Part shown: in pieces, positions 54,187-61,892 of the stretch
Numbering within the stretch: position 1 is the stretch's first letter
Layout of the letters: the number at the start of each line of letters is the position of its first letter
Origin: an uncultured Alphaproteobacteria bacterium
GTDB lineage: Bacteria > Pseudomonadota > Alphaproteobacteria > HIMB59
DNA length: 61,892 nucleotides
Assembly: GCA_902527045.1 (NCBI GenBank)
Contig: CABZNL010000007.1
Location: forward strand, 1-61,892
Direction: 5' to 3'
Made by a program: the position numbers and the translations under genes
Notes under the pieces: generated by a model
Database searches by the model: none
Seen by the model: the letters and a program-made list of their open reading frames with translations, nothing else
What the model was told of the DNA's origin: nothing

Positions 54187-54711
54187 ATGAGAATTCTCTT
54201 GATAACCTTAAGTGTTTTACTCACAAATATAGGAAGTATTATGGCGCAAAACTTACATAATTTTAGTATTCAAGATATTGATGGTAATCAAATTAATTTA
54301 GATAAATTTAAAGGTAAACCTGTTCTTCTTGTGAATACTGCTAGTCGATGTGGTTTCACAAAGCAGTATGCTAACCTGTCCAATCTTCATCGTGAATATT
54401 TAGATAAAAATTTAATAATTATTGGGACTCCCTCTAACAGCTTTCGACAAGAGTTGGATGATGAAAAGGATGTTAAAGAATTTTGTTTAGTTAACTATGA
54501 TACAAAATTTATCATTTCTGAAATCATTGATGTGAACGGAGAGGACGCCCATCCAATATATAGCTGGATGATGTCAGCATATAATGAAACTCCAAAATGG
54601 AATTTTTATAAATATCTTTTTGATGGTGAAGGAAATTTAGTTAAAAGTTGGTCTTCAATGACTAAACCTGATAGTTCAAAAATTACAGATTTAATAGATG
54701 ACTTAATATAA
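54187..54711 (+). CDS. Glutathione peroxidase-like, exported
   Basis: A 174-residue thioredoxin-fold peroxidase with an N-terminal signal peptide (cleavage near MAQ, residue 20). NTASRCGFTKQY holds the peroxidatic Cys; the partner motif FPCNQF is changed to TPSNSF, so the resolving Cys is missing; WNFYKYLFDG has the conserved Trp and Asn. It probably reduces peroxides in the periplasm. It lies 41 bases after the HD gene and ends at a strong terminator. Without the resolving Cys it may need an external thiol. Confidence 0.9.
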   Translation: MRILLITLSVLLTNIGSIMAQNLHNFSIQDIDGNQINLDKFKGKPVLLVNTASRCGFTKQYANLSNLHREYLDKNLIIIGTPSNSFRQELDDEKDVKEFCLVNYDTKFIISEIIDVNGEDAHPIYSWMMSAYNETPKWNFYKYLFDGEGNLVKSWSSMTKPDSSKITDLIDDLI

Positions 54712-54742
54712 AAAAAAAGGGCGCAATGAGCGCCCTTTTTTT
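54711..54742. terminator. Rho-independent terminator between gpx and amtB
   Basis: GGGCGC at 54719-54724 pairs with GCGCCC at 54730-54735 around a five-base loop, with A-runs before and T-runs after, so it can stop transcription from both sides. It separates the convergent glutathione peroxidase and ammonium transporter genes. Confidence 0.92.
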
Positions 54743-54762
54743 AGGAGTACTATAAATAAGAA

Positions 54763-56043
54763 TTATTTAAATTCTGGGTAAGCTTCTGTAGTAAGTTCAG
54801 CTTTATCAAGACCTGAAGCTTCAGTTTCTTCAGATACTCTTAAACCAACTGTTCCCTTAAGGATATAGAAGAATACACCACTTAAAGGCACAACTAATAC
54901 AGCAGCTGCGATTATACCAATCAATTGTACTAAGAAGTCACCTGCACCGAAGATACCTACAGCCAAAGTTCCCCAAATACCTGCTACTAAGTGAGCAGAA
55001 ATTGCTCCCACAACATCATCGATTTTCATTTTATCGAGCATTGGGATAGCAATTGTACAGAGAATACCACCTATCGCACCAACAATCATAGATAAGAAAT
55101 GATTGGTTAAGTCAGGGCCAGCTGTAATAGCAACAAGACCAGCAATGGCACCATTAAGTGCGATTGATAAATCAATCTTCTTATACAATAATTGAGATAA
55201 AATGATTGCTGCAACAACACCACCACAAGCAGCGATATTAGTATTTACAACAACGATTGACATTGCAGATGCGTCTGCGGCACTACCTAAAGCTAGTTGT
55301 GATCCACCATTAAATCCAAACCATCCAAACCATAAGATAAAGGTACCTAGACATGCTAATGGCATATTTGCGCCAGCAATTGGAGTTATTTTACCATCAG
55401 AACCGTATTTTCCGGCTCTCGGGCCGAGAATTAAACATCCAGTTAGAGCAGCCCATCCACCAACTGAGTGAACAATTGTTGAACCTGCAAAATCAGAGAA
55501 ACCCATTTCTGTAAGCCATCCGCCGCCCCAGGTCCATGCACCATAGATTGGATAAATAATTCCTGTCATAAATGCAGCAAATATCATAAAAGGCCAAACT
55601 TTTATTCTCTCAGCACAAGCACCTGATACAATCGAAATAGCAGTTGCACAAAATACCATCTGGAAGAACCAGTCAGATGCTAATGAGTAGCCACCCTCTT
55701 CTGCGGCAACAGTCAAGTCATCAGCTGTGTCGTAAAAAGCACCACCTAATGATCCTATATATCCTGAAACATCAACATACATTAAGCTGTATCCGATCAG
55801 ATAAAACATTATTCCTGCAATTGAGTATAAAGCTATATTTTTTAATAAAATTGCTGATGTGTTTTTTTTACGAACAAATCCAGCTTCTAACATGGAAAAA
55901 CCTAATGCCATGAACATCACTAAGACTCCACTAAAAACAAATAAAAATGTGTTAAACACAAAAGCTGTTTCAGCAGACACTTCTGCACTTGCTACTCCGG
56001 AGAGAAACAAGGTAGGAATTAAAAAAGTTAATATTTTTTTCAT
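54763..56043 (-). CDS. amtB: Ammonium transporter
   Basis: A 426-residue ammonium channel with a signal peptide (ending SGVASA) and about 11 helices. AGFVRKKN, the pore His pair in STIVHSVGGW and SAHLVAGIWG, and FGWFGFNGGS match AmtB. It takes up ammonium under nitrogen limitation. The glnK gene lies nine bases upstream in the same operon, the usual order, so GlnK probably gates the channel. Codon use indicates strong expression. Confidence 0.97.
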   Translation of the reverse strand: MKKILTFLIPTLFLSGVASAEVSAETAFVFNTFLFVFSGVLVMFMALGFSMLEAGFVRKKNTSAILLKNIALYSIAGIMFYLIGYSLMYVDVSGYIGSLGGAFYDTADDLTVAAEEGGYSLASDWFFQMVFCATAISIVSGACAERIKVWPFMIFAAFMTGIIYPIYGAWTWGGGWLTEMGFSDFAGSTIVHSVGGWAALTGCLILGPRAGKYGSDGKITPIAGANMPLACLGTFILWFGWFGFNGGSQLALGSAADASAMSIVVVNTNIAACGGVVAAIILSQLLYKKIDLSIALNGAIAGLVAITAGPDLTNHFLSMIVGAIGGILCTIAIPMLDKMKIDDVVGAISAHLVAGIWGTLAVGIFGAGDFLVQLIGIIAAAVLVVPLSGVFFYILKGTVGLRVSEETEASGLDKAELTTEAYPEFK

Positions 56044-56052
56044 ACGATCTCC

Positions 56053-56394
56053 TTATTTAATAGCCTCAGCGCCTCGTTCTCCAGTACGTATTCGGACAAC
56101 CTCCTGCACTTCAGTTACATAAATTTTACCATCACCAATTTTACCTGATTTAACTGCCTCAGAAATTGTAGTAATGACCTTTTCGGCGTCAGCAGAATCT
56201 ACTAAAACCTCTGCTCGAGATTTAGGAAGAAAATGTACCTCATATTCTGCGCCTCGGTACAGTTCGGTATGACCCTTTTGGCGCCCATATCCTTTAGCCT
56301 CAACAATAGTTAAACCTTGAATATCAACACCTGTAAGTGCCTGTCTCAAAGATTCGACTTTGTCTGGCTTGATAATTGCTGTTATTAGTTTCAT
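56053..56394 (-). CDS. glnK: PII nitrogen regulatory protein (GlnK)
   Basis: A 113-residue PII protein. The T-loop reads ELYRGAEYEV with the uridylylation Tyr51, and the second loop is GKIGDGKIYV, which binds ATP/ADP. It reports nitrogen and energy status and blocks AmtB when nitrogen is plentiful. Its adjacency to amtB favours GlnK over GlnB. An AGAGAGG ribosome-binding site lies just upstream. The 136 bases between it and the next gene contain no recognised feature. Confidence 0.96.
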   Translation of the reverse strand: MKLITAIIKPDKVESLRQALTGVDIQGLTIVEAKGYGRQKGHTELYRGAEYEVHFLPKSRAEVLVDSADAEKVITTISEAVKSGKIGDGKIYVTEVQEVVRIRTGERGAEAIK

Positions 56395-56530
56395 ATATAC
56401 CTCTCTATATTTTGAGTAATAAATTTATAAATTCTGAATCAAAAAAAAAATAATGCTAAGAAGTGAACGTAACTATGCATCTAGTGAATATCAAAAGAAA
56501 ATCAATAATATCAACGATATTTCTATTTTA

Positions 56531-57682
56531 TCAAGAACTTGGAAGCGCTTTTTTAGGATCAAAGAAAGGCTTTTCTACTATGATCGCATCTCTGAGAACC
56601 CCGTTAATTTCAACTAATAATTTCATTCCTATTTCAATGTAATTTTTATCAACCATAGCCAATGCTATATTTTTTTCTAATCGTGGTGAAAATACTGCGG
56701 AAGTTACTTTTCCAATGATTTTATCACCACAGAATATTTCCCAAAATATTGTGTTTGGGCCTGTCAAAGAATCTCCCTCTATTTCCAAACCAATTTGCTG
56801 ACGTTTTATACCTTTTTTTTGGATTTCAATAAGTGCTTTTTTACCAATGAAATTAACATCACTATCTAAAGATACCAGTCTTTCAAGCCCCATCTCAAAT
56901 GGGTTAGTGTGTATATCTGCATCTGCGTGGTATGACAACATACCTCCTTCGATACGGCGAATGCTTGATGTGTGACCAGGCTGAAGTCCATATTCATTCC
57001 CTGCCATCATGATCATTTCCCATAATTTATCTCCCTGAGTTCCGTCTCGTAAAAATAATTCATATCCAAGTTCTGTAGACCATCCAGTGCGAGATACAAC
57101 TAAGGGAATACCATCTAATTCTAATTCTTTGAGCCAGTAATATTTTAAATCTCTTATGCTTTCTCCAAATAATTTCACCATAATCTCTCTTGACTTTGGT
57201 CCCTGCAGCTGAAGAGGTGAAACATCTGGTTCATTGATGTTAACATTTAGCCCTGAATTTACTGCAACACCTTGAGCCCATAGTAAAATATCGCTATCAG
57301 ATAGAGATAGCCAAAAATGATTTTCATCTAAACGAAGTAAGACAGGGTCATTGAGTATCCCCCCTTTTTCGTTGGTAATTAGAACATATTTACACTGCCC
57401 AATAGATAATTTGCTAAGATCACGCGGTGTAAGTAGTTGAATAAACTGAAATGCATCAGGACCAGTTATCTCAACTTGTCTTTCAACTGCTACATCACAT
57501 AAAATTGCATCATTTACTAAATTCCAAAAATTTTTCTCAGGGTCACCAAAATCTCTGGGGATATACATGTGATTGTAAACTGAAAAGCCAGTAGCCCCCC
57601 ATCGAACTGTAGCATCAAAAAATGGAGATTTTCTTATTTGAGTACCAAATCCAAAATTTTTTTCTGTATTTTTACTTTGCAT
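56531..57682 (-). CDS. DmdA-like GcvT-family methyltransferase (paralogue)
   Basis: A 383-residue GcvT-fold protein related to DmdA: VYNHMYIPRDFG, LCDVAVERQVEI, LTPRDLSKL, SRTGWSTELGYELF and SIRRIEGG. It differs from the true dmdA at 49480 at several motif positions (GWSTELG instead of GWSKQGG), so it may demethylate another substrate such as dimethylglycine or sarcosine using tetrahydrofolate. The ATG at 57682 is chosen because GGAAGGAG lies eight bases upstream and the start overlaps the previous stop (TGATG); a TTG at 57700 is in frame but precedes that site. Confidence 0.82.
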   Translation of the reverse strand: MQSKNTEKNFGFGTQIRKSPFFDATVRWGATGFSVYNHMYIPRDFGDPEKNFWNLVNDAILCDVAVERQVEITGPDAFQFIQLLTPRDLSKLSIGQCKYVLITNEKGGILNDPVLLRLDENHFWLSLSDSDILLWAQGVAVNSGLNVNINEPDVSPLQLQGPKSREIMVKLFGESIRDLKYYWLKELELDGIPLVVSRTGWSTELGYELFLRDGTQGDKLWEMIMMAGNEYGLQPGHTSSIRRIEGGMLSYHADADIHTNPFEMGLERLVSLDSDVNFIGKKALIEIQKKGIKRQQIGLEIEGDSLTGPNTIFWEIFCGDKIIGKVTSAVFSPRLEKNIALAMVDKNYIEIGMKLLVEINGVLRDAIIVEKPFFDPKKALPSS

Positions 57683-58236
57683 CAAAGAGGCTCCTTCCAA
57701 TCAACTAAAAAAATTGCTTCATTTCTACGAAGATTGGGAAGTGTAAAAGGACCATCATATGTAGCTTTAATAGCGGGACCTAAGACTTTTATATCATCGG
57801 CATTTAAATCGCTTTTTAAAATTTCTCTATGTTTGTGAAAATTTTTATCAGAGGCAAAACCTGAATATCTTATTACTGCAAAATATCCTGGTTCTATTGA
57901 TGAAATTTTTATTGATTTATCTGAGGGTAGAGGTATCTCATTTTGTTGAAATCTCTTGGGTAAGTAAAATTGCATAACAAACTGATTTTCAATTTCTGTA
58001 ACGTTAACTGGTGTAGTCATTTCAATTTTTTGACTTTGTTTGTTATTGCCTGATATATATTCAAAGAGTTTCTGAAATCCATTATTTTGACTAGAGTATT
58101 GTGTTTCTACTATTAAACGTTCCTCATAATATCGAATTTCATAAGTATCCGTTTGATAAACAACCTTATAGGGAGACTCACTGTAGGCCATCAAGTTTTG
58201 TACCATGAGTAACAACAATAGTAAGTATCTAATCAT
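57682..58236 (-). CDS. Exported SOUL family heme-binding protein
   Basis: A 184-residue protein from the ATG at 58236, directly followed by a signal peptide (IRYLLLLLLMVQNLMA). The SOUL domain shows YEIRYYEERLIVET, a FQKLFEYISGNNK segment, IEMTTPVNV and PGYFAVIRYSGFA. SOUL proteins bind heme or related ligands weakly; the bacterial role is unsettled. It overlaps the SH3 gene by eight bases and the DmdA-like gene by one. A GTG at 58266 would put ten residues before the signal and is less likely. Confidence 0.88.
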   Translation of the reverse strand: MIRYLLLLLLMVQNLMAYSESPYKVVYQTDTYEIRYYEERLIVETQYSSQNNGFQKLFEYISGNNKQSQKIEMTTPVNVTEIENQFVMQFYLPKRFQQNEIPLPSDKSIKISSIEPGYFAVIRYSGFASDKNFHKHREILKSDLNADDIKVLGPAIKATYDGPFTLPNLRRNEAIFLVDWKEPL

Positions 58237-58762
58237 TGATAGATTGTGTTTCTGAATTAGAAACACCCCACAGTCTCTTATCTATAGGTATCCAACCTTT
58301 AACGAAGGATTTTTTACCTTCTGGAATACTTATCTTTACCATTGTCTCTTTTACCTCTAATAAGTTTACAATTTTCGGTGCAAGAATTAATCCTTTTTGA
58401 ATAGTCAAGAGAGACTCAGGATCATAAGATTTCAGAGCGTATAATTCAGTATCCTCTAAGACTAACAAAGTTCTTTTTTTAGATAACTGATTATGTGCAA
58501 TCCAACCCTGTATCCCATTAAATAACTCTATACGATACCAGTCAGTATATGAACTCCAACTATTCTGAAACTCTTCAATAACCCTCACTGGCATATTTTC
58601 TTCTGTTAGAAGAAATTTCTCTGTTTGCTTACTCAAATCTTGATTTTCTGGATAATGACGAAGCCAAGACTCATCATGAGCTAAAGACTTATAATAAGGG
58701 ATGTGTTTATCTGAATAAGCAATTAATGGGAGTATCAAAAAAAGGAGAATGAGTCTGATCAT
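58229..58762 (-). CDS. Exported SH3-domain protein
   Basis: A 177-residue periplasmic protein from the ATG at 58762, with a signal peptide (MIRLILLFLILPLIAYS). It has two bacterial SH3-like repeats: DWYRIELFNGIQGWIAHNQLS and VKGWIPIDKRLWGV. The pattern matches alphaproteobacterial exported SH3 proteins thought to bind the cell wall. It lies between choline dehydrogenase and the SOUL gene in one tight run. A TTG one codon earlier is also in frame. Confidence 0.82.
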   Translation of the reverse strand: MIRLILLFLILPLIAYSDKHIPYYKSLAHDESWLRHYPENQDLSKQTEKFLLTEENMPVRVIEEFQNSWSSYTDWYRIELFNGIQGWIAHNQLSKKRTLLVLEDTELYALKSYDPESLLTIQKGLILAPKIVNLLEVKETMVKISIPEGKKSFVKGWIPIDKRLWGVSNSETQSIND

Positions 58763-58767
58763 CAATT

Positions 58768-60426
58768 TTATCTTTGAGAATTCTGCCAGTTTGGATGAAT
58801 ATAGGGTTGTAGATTAGATGGAGCTAAAAGAGGTTTTCCTAAAATATGATCTGATGCTTTTTCACCAGTCATTATGGATGGTGCATTGAGATTTCCATTA
58901 CAAATTTGAGGAAAAATTGAGGAGTCTGCTAGATATAAATTTGAAAAACCCTTAACTCTGCAGTCATTTTGAACAACTGATGAAGGATCATTTTCTTCTC
59001 CTATCTTACAAGTGCCACATGGATGGTAAGCACTTTCACAGTTATTTTTTATAAATTCATCAAGTCCCTCATCTGATACAACATCATCTCCGGGTTGAAT
59101 TTCACTTCCTTTATAAAGAGCTAATGCATCTTGGTTAAGAATTTCTCTCGAAAGTCTGAGTGATTTCCTAAAGTTTGGAAAATCATCTTCATGAGACATA
59201 TAATTAAATTTTATTAAAGGTGCCTCAAAAGGATTGCTAGACTTTAACTTTACAAATCCTCGAGATTTTGAACGCATGGGTCCCACATGTAATTGAAAAC
59301 CATGTCCTTTACTTGGTGATTTGCCATCATATCTTATTGCAACGGGGAGAAAATGAAATTGAATATCAGGATATGGAATATTTTTATCTGAACGAATAAA
59401 TCCAAGTGTTTCAAATTGGTTTGTCGAGCCTGGCCCACTTTTAAGAAACATCCATTGCATACCGATTAGCAATTTAGAAAATGGGTTTAAGTACTTGTTA
59501 AGTGTTACTGGTCGTAAACACTTCACTTGAAAATAAACTTCTAAATGATCTTGTAAATTCTTACCAACACCAGGTAAGTTTTTAATAACCTTAATTCCTA
59601 AGTTATTTAAATCATTTCCCTCTCCAATTCCTGACCTTTGGAGAATAGTTGGACTATTTATAGCGCCAGCTGATAAAACAACTCCGATATTGGCGTTAAA
59701 AACTTTTTTTTGGCCTTGATGAAATACTTCCACCCCTTTAGCCTTGTCTTCACTAAATATTATTTTATCGACAAAAACTTTAGTAATAAGTTGTACATTT
59801 TTCTTTGCTAATGCGGGTTTCAAATAAGCTTTAGCTGTTGAAAAACGTGAACCTTTCCAAACATTCATATCAGCAGGCCCAAAGCCCTCCTGCCGAAAAC
59901 CATTATAATCTTCAGTATATGTATACCCTGCTTGTTCAGTTGCTTTTACAAACGCGTCATGTAAAGGATTATCTCTTTTGCCATGAGTTATATTTAATGG
60001 GCCTGATTTCCCCCTAAATTCAGAATTTCCTCCATGGCTTGCTTCCATTCTTTGAAAATATGGAAGAACATCTGGATAATCCCAACCTTTCGCTCCGCTT
60101 TCTGCCCACTGATTATAGTCACCAGCATTTCCTCTTACATAAATCATTCCATTAATTGAAGAGGATCCTCCAATAACTTTACCTCTAGGGCAGGCTAAAG
60201 ACCTTCCGTTTAATGCTTGCTCTGGTTCAGCTTTATAACCCCAATCGAACTTATCCATGTTCATAGGGTAAGAAAGAGCGGCAGGCATTTGAATAAATGG
60301 ACTCTTATCCAGTCCACCAAATTCCAAAACTAGAATTTTTAACTTTGGGTTCTCCCCAAGTCTGTATGCTATTGTCGATCCTGCCGATCCAGAACCAATT
60401 ACAATATAATCAGGATTTTCAAACAT
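58768..60426 (-). CDS. betA: GMC oxidoreductase, choline dehydrogenase-like
   Basis: A 552-residue flavoprotein of the glucose-methanol-choline family. GSGSAGSTIAYRL binds FAD, GGSSSINGMIYVRG and SGAINSPTILQRSGIG are the two GMC signatures, and the catalytic His is in SAYHPCGTCKIG. Length and motifs fit BetA, which oxidises choline to betaine aldehyde. The aldehyde dehydrogenase at 43184 could complete the route to glycine betaine. Other alcohol substrates are possible within this family. It starts the run that includes the SH3, SOUL and DmdA-like genes. Confidence 0.85.
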   Translation of the reverse strand: MFENPDYIVIGSGSAGSTIAYRLGENPKLKILVLEFGGLDKSPFIQMPAALSYPMNMDKFDWGYKAEPEQALNGRSLACPRGKVIGGSSSINGMIYVRGNAGDYNQWAESGAKGWDYPDVLPYFQRMEASHGGNSEFRGKSGPLNITHGKRDNPLHDAFVKATEQAGYTYTEDYNGFRQEGFGPADMNVWKGSRFSTAKAYLKPALAKKNVQLITKVFVDKIIFSEDKAKGVEVFHQGQKKVFNANIGVVLSAGAINSPTILQRSGIGEGNDLNNLGIKVIKNLPGVGKNLQDHLEVYFQVKCLRPVTLNKYLNPFSKLLIGMQWMFLKSGPGSTNQFETLGFIRSDKNIPYPDIQFHFLPVAIRYDGKSPSKGHGFQLHVGPMRSKSRGFVKLKSSNPFEAPLIKFNYMSHEDDFPNFRKSLRLSREILNQDALALYKGSEIQPGDDVVSDEGLDEFIKNNCESAYHPCGTCKIGEENDPSSVVQNDCRVKGFSNLYLADSSIFPQICNGNLNAPSIMTGEKASDHILGKPLLAPSNLQPYIHPNWQNSQR

Positions 60427-60485
60427 CTAAAAAGAGTTAACAGGTTGTTTTAAAAAAAGTAAACTTCAAAAATCTATTAAAATTG

Positions 60486-61892
60486 TTATCTATTCTGTCT
60501 GCTACCATGTCTGATAAAAACATTTTTGGCCATCTTTTGATGCTCTGGGAGCTTCCTTATACTAAAAATTTTATCTCTCGCAAACTTTGCTGTTTTAGTG
60601 ACATCAACTATTGTTTCAAGTTTAGAGTCGTTAAATAGATTTTCATTATTAGATAGTTCAGGAGGTTTAAAAAAAAAGCTGGGTGGAAAATTATTATATT
60701 CAGGTAATTGTGATTTTATAAATTTTGCCTCAGGATCTTGATCTAAGGCTTGTTTATATGGATTATACATTCTGATAGTATTTATTCCGGTCGTTCCTGA
60801 TTGCATTTGTAGCTGGCTGTAATGTATCCCAGGTTCAAAGTCAGTAAATAAGGCTGCTAGGCGTGGGCCAAAATATCTCCAATCTAGCCATAGATTATAG
60901 GATGCGAACGAGGCTAGCATTGCCCTCATTCTAAAATTAATCCATCCATGATTTCGAAGATAAATCATACATGCATCTATAAAGTGCACGCCTGTTTTGC
61001 CCTCTATCCATGCATCAAATTTTCTAAAATCTTTTTCACGTATTTGGTCATAGACTGGAATAAAACTCTCGTGCTCGATTGATGGTTGATCCTCCAATTT
61101 TTGGATAAAATGTGATCTCCAATGTAAACGAGATAAAAAAGAATTTATAGATTTAGCGAAATTTTTATTAGTCAATTGTATCTTTTCTTTTTTTTGAGTA
61201 GCTTCTTGGAAAACTGAACGATGCGATATCGTCCCGTAAGTCAAATGAGTCGATAATCTTGAGCAACTTTTTTCTGCACTTATAGGACTAGACATCTCGT
61301 ATTGATAGTTTTCACCTCTACTGTTAAGAAAAGTGCTTAATAATTTTTCTGCCTCTCGTGAGCCCCCTTTCTGCCTATTAGGACAAGGAGTTGTGTCATA
61401 GAAAATTTTTGGTAAATCATAATTTTTTAATCCTAAATTTATCGATTGTTTAATGATGGGTAAATTTGGATATCTTAGTATATCCTTTCTGAAAAATTTC
61501 GCCCATTGATTTCTATCATGATTTCCTCGTCTTACGCCCGGATAGGCACACTCAATCCAATGGATGTCATTTTGCATAAAAAAAGATTTTAATTTTTTAT
61601 CTCTTTCAAAAGTCCATTTGATTCCTGTTTCTTGTTCGCTTATAACACTATCAAAATTATATTTATCCTTTAAAAACTTAAATATCTCTAAGGCATCTCC
61701 ATATAAAATATTTAAATGTAAATTATTTTTTGTTAATTGGTGTTGAAGATCTTTCAAGCTGTCTAAAGTAAATTGCCATTGTCTTAGAGACATATCCTTT
61801 TGTTTCCAGAGCTCAGGTTCAATTATATATATTAAGATCGATTTTTTATCTTGATCGATTAAGGTTTCATTATCCTTATACCTTAAATTTTT
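60486..61892 (-). CDS. DNA photolyase/cryptochrome family protein (5'-partial)
   Basis: The frame stays open to the right edge, so the gene starts outside the window; the ATG at 61793 is internal because residues upstream (LRYKDNETLIDQ, LIYIIEPELWKQKDM) match the photolyase N-terminal domain. In the FAD domain, LHWRSHFIQKLED and FEPGIHYSQLQMQSGTTGINTIRMYNP are typical of photolyases. The enzyme repairs UV-induced pyrimidine dimers with light. At least 469 codons including the stop are present. Exact class (CPD, 6-4 or cryptochrome-like) is not decided. Confidence 0.87.
   Translation of the reverse strand, partial: KNLRYKDNETLIDQDKKSILIYIIEPELWKQKDMSLRQWQFTLDSLKDLQHQLTKNNLHLNILYGDALEIFKFLKDKYNFDSVISEQETGIKWTFERDKKLKSFFMQNDIHWIECAYPGVRRGNHDRNQWAKFFRKDILRYPNLPIIKQSINLGLKNYDLPKIFYDTTPCPNRQKGGSREAEKLLSTFLNSRGENYQYEMSSPISAEKSCSRLSTHLTYGTISHRSVFQEATQKKEKIQLTNKNFAKSINSFLSRLHWRSHFIQKLEDQPSIEHESFIPVYDQIREKDFRKFDAWIEGKTGVHFIDACMIYLRNHGWINFRMRAMLASFASYNLWLDWRYFGPRLAALFTDFEPGIHYSQLQMQSGTTGINTIRMYNPYKQALDQDPEAKFIKSQLPEYNNFPPSFFFKPPELSNNENLFNDSKLETIVDVTKTAKFARDKIFSIRKLPEHQKMAKNVFIRHGSRQNR

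Noticed and set aside
55202-56122. Several plus-strand open frames opposite amtB and glnK
   Set aside because: amtB and glnK are unmistakable on the minus strand; the opposite frames give Pro/Ala/Thr-rich or low-complexity products with no motif.
56395-56530. Possible regulatory RNA or NtrC sites before glnK
   Set aside because: Only AT-rich DNA with a ribosome-binding site is visible; no inverted repeat or convincing operator.
57683-57700. Upstream TTG start for the DmdA-like paralogue
   Set aside because: The GGAAGGAG ribosome-binding site lies downstream of that TTG and is correctly spaced for the ATG at 57682.

Overview
The window looks like a piece of a small, streamlined genome from an AT-rich marine alphaproteobacterium of the SAR11 / HIMB59 / AEGEAN-169 kind. 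That placement is an inference from gene content. The DNA is visibly very AT-rich, TTG starts are common, most neighbouring genes touch or overlap by a few bases, and no gap without a gene reaches 300 bases. Typical marine-oligotroph genes are present: a DMSP demethylase, a glycine-betaine ABC importer, an AmtB-GlnK pair, a lone BioY and a photolyase. There is no rRNA, tRNA, CRISPR array, transposase or phage gene, so the lineage cannot be fixed from the window alone.

Bases 1-19340 are a surface-polysaccharide (O-antigen type) locus. It holds methyltransferases, family 2 glycosyltransferases, an MBOAT/SGNH acylation pair, a GmhA-like isomerase and a GmhB-like HAD phosphatase, a Wzm/Wzt-type ABC exporter, two DegT/DnrJ aminotransferases, a sugar epimerase/dehydratase, a Nudix hydrolase, an O-antigen polymerase/ligase and a WecA-like initiating transferase. 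Its oddest part is a pair of thiamine-diphosphate E1 alpha and beta subunits with no E2 or E3 partner. I read these as possible sugar-branching enzymes. Two genes in this locus could not be assigned.

Bases 19345-40067 are mostly housekeeping: an MscS channel, groES-groEL under a perfect CIRCE operator, an NADH-dehydrogenase/SelD fusion, a tightly overlapping minus-strand run (leucine dehydrogenase, MutT, EamA and MFS transporters), MsrB, BioY, transaldolase, ExoI, an RmlA-like nucleotidyltransferase with a CBS protein, an SbmA/BacA-like transporter, CysE and an Ldh2-family dehydrogenase. Three very small genes lie here: a 27-residue Lys/Arg-rich peptide, a 52-residue zinc-finger protein and a 46-residue membrane protein. 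A perfect 12-bp inverted repeat with a pyrimidine-rich loop may be a small RNA.

Bases 40205-60426 concentrate on methylated onium compounds (betaines, DMSP, choline). ProX-ProW-ProV is followed without a break by an aldehyde dehydrogenase, an unusual M19-family protein, a large family I do not recognise, a DUF3726-like protein and a YeiH-type exporter. Then come DmdA, an MFS transporter and a RidA protein. Next is an overlapping pair of a gamma-butyrobetaine-dioxygenase-like enzyme and an HD-domain protein. This pair resembles the TmpA/TmpB oxygenases, which convert 2-(trimethylamino)ethylphosphonate to glycine betaine and phosphate. A glutathione peroxidase, AmtB-GlnK, a DmdA-like GcvT paralogue, SOUL and SH3 exported proteins and a choline-dehydrogenase-like enzyme follow. 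Read together, the cell may gain carbon, nitrogen, sulfur and possibly phosphorus from onium compounds. The window ends inside a photolyase gene.
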